From assembly GCA_001643675.2 (NCBI GenBank), contig LSRY02000010.1:1134501-1198500 (forward strand): a DNA stretch of 64,000 bases, read 5' to 3'. Both the position numbers and the translations under genes were made by a program. This stretch comes from Monocercomonoides exilis. Taxonomy: Eukaryota > Preaxostyla > Oxymonadida > Polymastigidae. Within the stretch, counting starts at the first letter, position 1, and every line of letters starts with the position of its first letter. The notes under the pieces were generated by a model, which did no database searches, was not told the DNA's origin, and worked only from the letters and a program-made list of their open reading frames with translations. Shown here piece by piece: positions 36,730-46,485 of this stretch.

Positions 36730-39440
36730 ATGAGTATGAATGAATTCTTAGAATTTTTTATCATTAACTTATTTTTGTACACAAGAAAATTGCGTAGATG
36801 AAGGAATTCTTCACGCTCTTGGACCGAAAATTCATTTCAATGGAATAACTCCTGATCACAAAGTACTCATATTTTTTTGGCATTTAGCTTTAAACGTTGA
36901 TTTTTACGATTATTTAGATTCAGGCAAAATGGAAACGTCGTCCGAAATACGTGATGGTATATCGAAAGCCAAATGCTCCTTCAATTGACAAGCCTACATT
37001 TGAAATTGTTGAATATTTATTGTCCAAACGTTTGACTGTGTTTATGGAAGTTCCAGAATACACACACTTCCTTGAACATTGCAATACAACTCAAATTCCA
37101 TATTGCGGCCCTCAGATTTCCTCTTCAACTGCTCCTGAGTCGGAGAAAATCCATGTTTGCAATCAGAATGTCTGCAAAAATTCAAAGAAATTGGGACATC
37201 TGGAGTGGATAATAGCAAGAGATCCGTTAAATGACTTAAGAATTAATTTTCAAGGGATTCTCTCAGAAGATGAAGCAAAAGCAAAAACATATTTTTCGAC
37301 TTCTCCATCTCCTCAGCCAATTCCTCAACCTTTAACTCCTAAACCATCTCTTTCGCGGTCCTCGTCTCAGTTGTCATCAAGGAGAGGGCATTCTTATTCA
37401 AGGTCTCTTCTCACATCACCTACAAAGGAACTTGAACAGCATGAAGCTGCAATTGATCTTTCTCCGTACATCATTAATTGTAGCATTCCATCATTTCAAT
37501 TAAGCGAAATTGATTGCCTTGTTGTTGTTGGAGGTGACGGGACGCTTATCCGCGCTGCGGGGCTCTTTTCTGAGCGCTGTCCTCCAATAATACCATTTTC
37601 TGGAGGAACAATGGGATTCTTAACACCATTTCCTTTAAACAACCCTCAAAGTGTGCTTGAAGAGATCTTTGGCGAAGACGATGAGGAGGAAGAAGAAGAA
37701 GAACGGAGCACAGCCGAGGAGAAAAATGAAGAGTCGAAGCAGCTGCTGAGCAAAGACAGCGAAGACTCGCTGCTGAAGCCGCGGAAGAAGCGGCGGCGGT
37801 GCAGAATGACGAGGCAGTTCAGTCTGATGGAGCGGTCGCGACTGTGGGTGCGGATCATCGACATGAACGACACGGCGTCGGAGGAAGAAGAGGTGAAGAA
37901 GGAGAGAGAGCGGAGGCGCATGGAGGAGATGCTGCGGGACAGCGGCGGGCAGCTCGAGGCAGGAGGGATAACTGTTGTGAAGGCGCAGGATATGTCCTCG
38001 TTTGCAGAGAAGGACATCGTCCTGCCAGCAAATATGCGCGTCCCTGCGGCTGTGCCTGAGCGCCTCTCTTCATCCGCCACTTCATCGCTCACTCCTTTGT
38101 CTCCTTCTGCATTCTCTTCTTCTTCTTCTTCCGCTTTTTCCTCTTCCTCCTCTTCTTCTTCTTCTTCTTCCTCCTCCTCAGGAAGCGTTTCTGCTCTCAG
38201 TCCAACCACCAATTCTCCTTCGCTTCTTTGTGCGCCACAAGCAACAATCCCCGCGTTTTCTCTTCTTTCTCCGCTGAACTCGCCCGCATCTGCCTCTCTC
38301 TCCACCTCCCCCAACGCTGTCGTCTCCTCCTCTCTTTCGTCGTCTGCCGGCTCATTCTCCTCTTCTGCCTCGTTCGGCTCCACCGTCTCCTTCGCCTCTG
38401 CCGCCTCGCTCCAGAGGAAGCCCCGCAACTCGCCCGCACTCGTGCTGGAGTGCCACGTGATGAACGAAGTCGCCACGAACGGCGTCGTCTCGCGGCTGGA
38501 GACACTGCAGCTCTGCGTCGACGGCTGGTACACCACTTTGGTGATGGCCTCGGGGCTGATCTTAGCATCGGCCACCGGATCGTCTGCGTTCTCCGCTTCT
38601 GCTGGAGGCGCTATTGTGCATCCTTCTGTGTGTTTATCTTGTGCTTTTTTTTATTATTTCTCCTTCCTTTTTCAATTTTTTTTTCTTCTTTAACAGGTCC
38701 CAGCCATCCTCATCACCCCCGTCTGCCCTCACTCTCTCTCCTTCCGCCCGCTGATTGTCCCAGACTCCTCCACCGTCGCCATCCGCATCCCGCCTGAAGT
38801 GAAGCACACTCCGATTGTGACCTTTGACGGGAGAGGGATGGTGATGCTGCGGAGAAACCAGCTGATGGTCGTCACCCGCTCTGCCTCGCCCGTGCTCGCC
38901 ATCTGCCGCAAATCTCCGCTCGCTGACTGGATCGCCAGCCTGGACACGTGCCTCTTCTTCAACAAGCGCACACAGATGCAGCAGCCCCCTGCACCACCTC
39001 CGCCACTCGATTTGAACCAGTTCACATGCAAAACACGGAGAAATACGGAGAAATTTGACAGTGACGACGATGAAGAAGATGAAGACGAGGATGAAGAGGA
39101 TGAAGAACTGGAATATTCAGACGCAGCTGTAGAAGGGGATGATTTCTACGTCAGCTCAGACTCCAACGATGAAGCTTCACGTGCGAAACGGCTGACGCTC
39201 CTCGAACCTCAGCACCAGCAGCAGATGCTGAACGCTTCTCCCACTCATTTCCCTGCTTCTTCCTCAACCACTATCACCACAACCTTACCTCCATCCTCTG
39301 ATTCTCTCACAGATGAAATTCATTCTCAACTAAAGAGAATTCCTTCCTTTCAAATCACAGGAACTCTTCCAAATCAGTCTGATTTTCTTCCAAGACCTCT
39401 CATCGTTCCTTCAACTTTTCATCATTCAAAAAGTTCTTAA
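36730..39440 (+). CDS. NAD kinase with large low-complexity insert
   Basis: Likely model join(36730..36733,36786..36862,36918..38627,38697..39440), 844 residues. It phosphorylates NAD to NADP using ATP. Diagnostic blocks: KWKRRPKYVMVYRK near residue 32, the catalytic VVVGGDGTLIRA near residue 230, FSGGTMGFLTPF soon after, ATGSSAFSASAGGAIVHPS before the last intron, and VPAILITPVCPHSLSFRP directly after it. The usual NLGxLGFLT motif is altered to SGGTMGFLT and the usual TGSTAY to TGSSAF. Between the two halves of the catalytic domain is an insertion of about 240 residues, with an acidic run, basic RKKRRRCR, and long Ser runs. The C-terminus has another acidic run and about 150 extra residues. 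The four-base first exon (ATGA before GTATGA) is inferred from phase; an upstream exon is not excluded. Confidence 0.85.
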
Positions 39441-41138
39441 AGAACTTGATATGTAATTTTGTACTTTTCAATTATTTTTTGTTTTAGATTGATTCAGGTG
39501 TTGCCTGCTCTCTTTTACAAAAATTTTCGTTTTTTCTTGGTATATGTTTTATGGTCATCTTGTTAAAAAGGAATACAACTTTTTTGAAAAAAGTTCAATC
39601 ATTGTTTTCATTTTGGATACAAACATTTTCAAAAAATCAAAATATGAAATGAATTCTCAAGACGAAAAATCTTTATTTTCAAAAAAGAGTAATATTCACA
39701 TGTTTCTTTTTTGTTGTTCTCTCTATCTCTCTCTTTCATCCTTAATAGAAAATAATAAAAATTAAAAACAGTTAATGAAAACAAATACAAATTGAGAAAA
39801 AAATGAAAATTTTTTCAAGTATTTGAAAATTCACATTCAAAAAAATCATTTGCATTTTCTGAAATTAAATGTTAATCAGCCCCTTAGATGTGTAAGGAAT
39901 GATCCACATGGGTTGCATTCGGAACAGGTCTGTGAATAGGTTTTCATCATTAACATTTAGTGTGTAAATGAAGAAGAAAAATCAAATAACATCAAATTTT
40001 CATATATCTTCTTTCACGCATTTCATAAATTCCTCTCGTTTTATAATACCTTTAAAATAACTGTGAACCATCTTTTCATTTCTTTTTCCATTACGAAATG
40101 ATTTATCAAAAGCAATAAATGCTCTTAAACACGAAATAAAAAATTTTTGATTATCATATGAGGAATTAATTGATCTTTTGCTCACCCATTTATTGAAAAG
40201 TTATTTTTCTTGTTTTTAAAATCTATTATTCCAGTGATTATTCAAAAATAATTTTCAACAAAATTATTTGGAAATATCAAAGAGTTGAAAATATACGGAC
40301 ATGTTATTCATTTGAAGAAAATTGCGAAATTTCTCAATCAATATTCAAAAATGTTTCAGAATAATTTTTTTAAATTGTTGATTTACAAGAAGTTTTGGAC
40401 TTAAACTTATCAATGTTCAATTTCAATGAGTCATTTTCTCGATGATAAGCTTGGGGAAGATTTTTGACAAGTGTTTGATGGATCATTTTCCTTGTTTTTT
40501 CTGTTTTTACAGAATCGTTTGAATTCTTTCAATTTTATCCTCGGAGAATGTCGGTTTCCTTGTAATATTAAAAAAATAAGCAATTTATAATTTCTTTCGC
40601 ATTTGCTTATAATTTTTCTTCGTCATTTTTCCTCTCCCTCATTATGATTAACATATTTCCGAATTTCAGGTTAAAAATGTGTAGCAATTTAATTTCTGAT
40701 TTTATCAAAGCTCTGTCCACCAGAAATATCGCATTCATAATTCATATTCCTTGTCTTTTCTTTTTTTGAAGCCACATAAACAGTATTCTTCAAACGATGA
40801 AAAATTCTTCAAGAAAAAGTATATTTGTTAGTGTTGAGACTTTGAAATATGAATTTCTGAGAAAATTGTCCTTTATTTCCCTTTTGTAATGCATGCAAAG
40901 CTCGATTTCCGAGTTGCGTGGATTGCAAAGTGTTTTATCGAAAAGTTAGGATGAAAAGCTGAAAGGGATTAAAAGCGCTTTGAATTCAATACTATCAACA
41001 GTGTTAAGTCTGGAACCAAAGAAATCTCTTCATTTGTTTTCCGTTTATCGAATTAAAGGAACGGAGGTGGTTATCCTTTTTCAACTAAGTTCATCGAACA
41101 TGTCTGCTTTTTGATGATTCAACGAGAGATTTGACATA
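39441..41138. other. AT-rich intergenic DNA, no gene seen
   Basis: A 1.7 kb stretch with no protein-like frame. It leads into the repeat-rich block that starts at 41139. Confidence 0.6.
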
Positions 41139-42117
41139 GGGTCATAATTTTATTAGTACCCCGTTTTTTATTAGATCCTAAATTTTTTTTCTCATATTGC
41201 TTTATATAGACGCTTATACGCAATGAGAATAATTTTAAAACAAATAATATATTATTATAAGGTTGTATACCAATTATTTTTGAAAATCATTTCTTTTAAA
41301 AAAAGATCTGAATTTTTTAAGTTTTATTTTTTGATCAATGTTTTGCTCGTGTTTCCACGAGTTTTTGAAACTGAGCATTTTCCTTGTTAGGATTATTTTT
41401 AAACTTTTCTTTTTAACATTTTTGGTTATTTAATAACATGAAAAACTCTTTTTTTTCAATAGTTTTCACACCTCACCTTTTTTTCGTAAAACTGAAATTT
41501 AGAACGAACATGTTGTTATTTTTTGAATTAGTCATGTGTGAATAATTTGTAAATTAGTGTTACAAAGAATAAAGGTGATGAAAAATTTAATCAATAAGTA
41601 TTTATATCAGAAAATGAAAAAGTTGATTTTTTGTTTAACCAGTTTATTTTTTTTTTAAAATGAAATTTTTAAAGTAATCTTAAATATTTGATATAACATT
41701 AAATAATGTATCATAGAAAAACAGACAATCATGTTAATAACAATTTCCTTTGTTGAAATTTCAGTTTTACGAAAAAAAGGTGAGGTGTGAAAACTATTGA
41801 AAAAAAAGAGTTTTTCATGTTATTAAATAACCAAAAATGTTAAAAAGAAAAGTTTAAAAATAATCCTAACAAGGAAAATGCTCAGTTTCAAAAACTCGTG
41901 GAAACACGAGCAAAACATTGATCAAAAAATAAAACTTAAAAAATTCAGATCTTTTTTTAAAAGAAATGATTTTCAAAAATAATTGGTATACAACCTTATA
42001 ATAATATATTATTTGTTTTAAAATTATTCTCATTGCGTATAAGCGTCTATATAAAGCAATATGAGAAAAAAAATTTAGGATCTAATAAAAAACGGGGTAC
42101 TAATAAAATTATGACCC
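41139..42117. mobile_element. Foldback element 1 (362-bp inverted arms)
   Basis: The arms 41139-41500 and 41756-42117 are reverse complements over essentially their whole length, separated by a 255-base unique centre. The outer ends are GGGTCATAATTTTATTAGTA and its complement ending TATGACCC. No transposase frame exists inside. The structure is that of a foldback/long-TIR MITE. Clear target-site duplications were not found: the flanks are gacata on the left and aatatc on the right. A related element starts at 63810. Confidence 0.9.
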
Positions 42118-42170
42118 AATATCTGCTTGTTCTGTGAACCCCAGATTACTTTATTTGTTTGAATTGAAAT

Positions 42171-43195
42171 AGGGTGATTTATAAACCCGAATATTTTCAT
42201 CAACCCGGTTATTTTTTTTTTTTTTTTTTTGTTCGTTGAAACAGAATAAATACAACATAAAAATATAAAAAGCAAACATTTATTTATTTATTTAACAATT
42301 TTGTGACAGTACTAGAATTTTTTTGTTTCAATTTTTGTTTTTGATGAAGATCTGAGGAATTTTTAATTTATTTTTGATCATTTGTTTTATCCAATTTTAA
42401 CCAACTCTCTTTCTTTGTTTATTTTTAATTACAATGTCATAAAACGTGCATATTGACCTTTAATAATTCCAAATGTTCTATGTTTTTATCTTTTTTTTCG
42501 AATGTTTTTGACATTTCATCTTTTTTGACAAAAAATTTGAAAATATGAAAATTAAGAGCTTAAAAACATTTTCTTCATATTTTAAATGATATACATGAAT
42601 AGAAAAAGGTTTGCATAAAGCATTCACCGAGTTAAAATTTTGTGAAATGTTGTTGTTTTCATTACACACATTAAATATTGAAAATGATAAAAATGTTCAT
42701 TTTGCGTTCAATTTAATTTAAAATGACTAATTATTTAGATTACCAATGCATTATAATCTTTTTTACACGACGCAGTAATGAATAATCCTTTAAAATAAAA
42801 ATATAAGCTCTGTAATTTTCATTTTTACATATTTTTTGAAAAAAATGATGAAATGTGAAAAACATTCGAAAAAAAAGATAAAAACATAGAACATTTGGAA
42901 TTATTAAAGGTCAATATGCACGTTTTATGACATTGTAATTAAAAATAAACAAAGAAAGAGAGTTGGTTAAAATTGGATAAAACAAATGATCAAAAATAAA
43001 TTAAAAATTCCTCAGATCTTCATCAAAAACAAAAATTGAAACAAAAAAATTCTAGTACTGTCACAAAATTGTTAAATAAATAAATAAATGTTTGCTTTTT
43101 ATATTTTTATGTTGTATTTATTCTGTTTCAACGAACAAAAAAAAAAAAAAAAAATAACCGGGTTGATGAAAATATTCGGGTTTATAAATCATCCT
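42171..43195. mobile_element. Foldback element 2 (about 365-bp inverted arms)
   Basis: The left arm starts AGGGTGATTTATAAACCCGA at 42171 and the right arm ends TTTATAAATCATCCT at 43195. The arms run about 365 bases inward and differ only slightly (for example GGGTGAT versus GGATGAT at the tips, and the length of the T/A run near 42210 and 43140). A centre of about 300 bases is unique. It has no coding sequence. It lies only 53 bases from element 1 but its arm sequence is different, so it is a second family. Confidence 0.88.
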
Positions 43196-43618
43196 AATGC
43201 AATTGTTGATAAATGAAGAACAGTCCTGTTATGTATGTGAAGTGCAATTTTGGATTATGCACAAGATATGACTGGGAACAAAATTATCATATGTTGCATC
43301 CATGTTGATAACATATCGTACCATATGTTTTTATCTTCAGACTGTTTACGAAAAGAAGGGAATAAATATTTTCAATTTTTTTGTGAAAGAATCACTTTAT
43401 CAACTTTTGATTGAAAAAAAAATCCATAAGAGTTCTTTTAACGAGAAGTTGCAAATGTTAAAATTTCAGGTTAAAAGAAACTTTCCACTTTTTGATTGAT
43501 TTTTGAAACTGACAAGTCAAACTTCTCCACGTTAAACGGATTTGTAAAAAAAATTTCAATAACAAATCCAAAATTCACAAAATATGAAAAAGAAAATAGA
43601 TAACTAATTAAAATGATA
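43196..43618. other. Intergenic DNA, no gene seen
   Basis: AT-rich sequence between foldback element 2 and the first direct repeat. The 65-codon plus frame at 43302-43499 shows no features and was not accepted. Confidence 0.5.
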
Positions 43619-44140
43619 ATAAAATCTGCTTCAAAAACTAGTCAACAAAAACACTTCCATAAATAAAAACAATTACATCAAAAGAATAGCAACTGCAATT
43701 CAAATCACAAAATTGAAGCACTGATAAAACAAAACAAAACAAAACAAAACAAAACAAAACAAAACAAAATAAAATAAAAATAAAAATAAAAATGGGTGAC
43801 TTTTTTTTGCAATCATATTTTTTCACACAAAAATTTCGGTGCAAAATATCTCTTGAATATCAATAATAAGAATTCTAAAAGTGAAAACACTTTTTGAGTA
43901 CATTTTTATCTTTGATTCGGAAATGCCATTTGTTCTAAAAAAACAATTATCATGCTTTTTCTCTTTAGAATTTAATTTTTTTTTCAAAAAAAGAACAATT
44001 TTTGAAAAATCAACACCCCGAAAATTTTTATGATTTCAAAAATAATCACCCAAATAAAATAAATATTAAAATAAAAATTAAATCAAAAATAAAATCAAAA
44101 ATAAAATCAAAAATCAAAAATCAAAACAAAGAGCCAAACA
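43619..44140 (+). repeat. Direct repeat copy 1, interrupted by a MITE
   Basis: Matches 46199-46440 in the same orientation: CTGCTTCAA-AACT, CAACAAAA-CAC, AGCAACTGCAA, ACAAAATTGAA-CACTGA, then A-rich (AAAAC/AAAAT)n, then AATCAAAACAAAG-CCAAACA and ACACAAAAG. Similarity is roughly three quarters by eye. The A-rich part is split by the 43794-44052 element. Confidence 0.65.
43794..44052. mobile_element. Small MITE-like element (about 259 bp)
   Basis: The ends GGGTGACTTTTTTTTGCAAT and the reverse complement of the right end, GGGTGATTATTTTTGAAATC, are similar over about 30 bases. The element sits inside an AAAAT-repeat tract, which hides any target duplication. The GGGTGA tip resembles foldback element 2. 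No coding sequence. Confidence 0.5.
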
Positions 44141-44316
44141 CAAAAGGGCATATGCTCATTTTCCCTTACAAGCCAAAAATAATTCAAACGTCTTTGTTTT
44201 TATTTATTAATTGCAGTAATGCATAAATAACATGTTAATAATAGCAGGTTTTAGTTATTTCAATTTTAAAAGTGAATGAAAAAATAAAAAATTATTGTTT
44301 AAAATGGTCATAAATG

Positions 44317-45357
44317 TTAAGATTCAGAATATTCACTAGCATCTGCTCTATCTCCTGGGTTATCGTATTCTTTTTCATGAATTTCAACTGCTTCCTGCTC
44401 AATTTGGGGAACATCTGCTTCATCGTCTCCTTCTCCATCATCATAGTCATGGGGAAATGCAGCTTCAGTAGGTTTGTAATTTGTAACATTCCTCACAAAT
44501 CTTGGGAATATCATTTCTTTTTGTCGTTGAAGCAAAAATGAAGCAAAAAAATCATCAATGAACTTTTCTTTGATTCCACATGGAGGCAATGATCTTCTGA
44601 AATGAGACCAACAACCTTCTATTAAATTTGTACATACTCCTGTTTCTGTATTTTTGAATTCGTATTTGTGGCAAACTATCTGATGTTTGTAACTTAAGTA
44701 ATTCAAGCACTTATATGCACACCACTCATCACTGAAAATAGATGTTCATTTCTGAATGATGGCTTCAATGATGGGAATCAGAGTCTCCTTTTTTCTGTTT
44801 GGAACTCTGATAATTAAACATTTTCCAATTTCATCATTTTCTTTTCTTTCCACTGCACCAAAAAGCCATATTTGTTTCTTCTTTTTCCCTTTGTGGAACT
44901 TTCTTTTTCTTTGTGTTGCCTCATCTATTTCCACAATGTATCCTTCTCCTCCAAGAACAAACCTCACACTCGACATTCGAATTCCAATTGATTCTCGAGC
45001 AACAGAATACCAATAACCGACTGTATTTCAACCAACTCCAGTCAAATATGAGCACTGATCAATTCGAAAATTTTGCTCGAAATGCAAAAGAATAAGAAAA
45101 ATTGAGTTGATTTTGATATGACTTCGATAAAAAGATGTCTCCTTCAAATATGAATTGAATTTGTTGCATGCTGAACATCTCCATGATCGATTTGTTTCAT
45201 CAACTGTTGTTAGTTTCATATATCTTCTACAAGATGGGCATTTTTTCGTTTCATCAAAGTTGATTATATGAATGAACCACTCCCAACTCTTTTCTAAATC
45301 TTGAAATAGCTTGTTATAATCAGTAACATCTGATTTTTTATCAGGAACAAGAGACAT
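44317..45357 (-). pseudogene. ISXO2/Merlin-like transposase with two TGA codons
   Basis: One continuous minus-strand frame of 347 codons, interrupted only by TGA near 45028 and TGA near 44746. The N-terminus has a zinc-ribbon pair (CPSCRRYMKL, then CSACNKFN). The ISXO2-like DDE domain follows: VEIDEATQRKRKFHKGKKKK near 44900, IFSDEWCAYKCLNYL just after the second TGA, then NLIEGCWSHFRRSLPP. The acidic C-terminal tail is typical of eukaryotic copies. Eukaryotic transposases of this type belong to the Merlin/IS1595 group. As it stands the gene is broken. Both stops are single base changes from TGG (Trp). Terminal repeats were not found with certainty. Confidence 0.8.
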
Positions 45358-46198
45358 GTGTGTAAAAATAATTAATAAACATTTGATTATTTTTGTTATA
45401 AATACTCATATTAACAAATTTTCCATATTTTGTGCACAAACAAAAAATATCAATTATGGGATTTTTGATCTTTTCAAAAAATTTTTCATTTTTGATGAAC
45501 GATTTTCCGCTATTAATTTGAATTGATAATTGCTTGAAATAATATTTTTTATTGTTTTGAAAAAAAATATTTATAAAATTTCATGTTAGGTTAAGTGTGC
45601 ACTTGCCACAAACACTTGTTTATTTAAAAAATCGTGTTTTAAGCAAAAACAGTGAAATGAGAAAAAAAGGTCAAAAATTAAATTGAAAATGTTAAAAATA
45701 AGTTAAAATAATAATATAGGAATGTGGAATGCTGATGCTGTGGATTTAAACGCTCGGTACAAAATATTTGCCGGAAAACCATCAAGTCTTTGATCTGGGT
45801 CCTAAAATTATAAAAAATATTAATAATATTTTGAATATAAAAATATCAAAATTTTCTTCAACAGAATTCTGAAAAACAAAAATATCAAGAAGTCTATTTA
45901 TTTTGTTTTTGATTTAAGCCTTTTTACAAATCAAAAAAGCAAAAATAAGTTACAAAAAAGAAGGGTTGAGATAAAATTTTGAGGTCAAGATAAAATTTGC
46001 ACCCTATATCAAAAAATTGATAAAATTCGCATGACCTTGTTGGGCAATTATTTTAAAAATTCATATACAAGCATAAAAACATATTTAAAAAATACTCTAA
46101 TAAAAATAAGTTTAACACGAACATGGAAAAATAATACATAATTTGCATATCCAAAAATCTCAAAACATGAATAAGAAAAATTATAACTCTTCTTAATG
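45358..46198. other. AT-rich stretch with one short exon-like segment
   Basis: Mostly non-coding. On the minus strand near 45802-45715, after TATAATTTTAG, a short frame reads DPDQRLDGFPANILYRAFKS and ends in TAA about ten codons later. It looks like an orphan exon or a fragment of a transposon-encoded protein and is too short to assign. Confidence 0.3.
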
Positions 46199-46440
46199 AA
46201 AATAACAGCTGCTTCAAGAACTGTGCAACAAAAGCACAGTCAAAAATTTCAATAAACTCATAAACAGCAAAAGCAACTGCAACTGAAATACTAGTTACAA
46301 AATTGAAACACTGAAAAAATTTATTCTAAGATGATAAAATAAAATAAAATAAAAAAATAAAAATAAAAATAAAATCGAAAATAAAATCGAAAATAAAATC
46401 GAAAATAAAATCAAAAATCAAAACAAAGAACCAAACACAA
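46199..46440 (+). repeat. Direct repeat copy 2
   Basis: The uninterrupted counterpart of 43619-44140, in the same orientation. It ends with four AAAATAAAATCG-type units followed by CAAAACAAAGAACCAAACAC. The two copies flank the dead ISXO2-like transposase. Confidence 0.6.
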
Positions 46441-46485
46441 AAGTTTGTGTGTAATTGGTCTGTCATTCACTTTTCCACATGCTGC

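Noticed and set aside
37646-38575. 309-codon minus frame opposite NAD kinase
   Set aside because: Antisense of the acidic/Ser insert; the NAD kinase motifs on the plus strand are decisive.
41139-42117. LTR retrotransposon
   Set aside because: The repeats are inverted, not direct, and no reverse transcriptase or integrase frame is present.
41130-42125. Target-site duplication of foldback element 1
   Set aside because: Left and right flanks do not match over 3 to 9 bases without assuming a mismatched tip.
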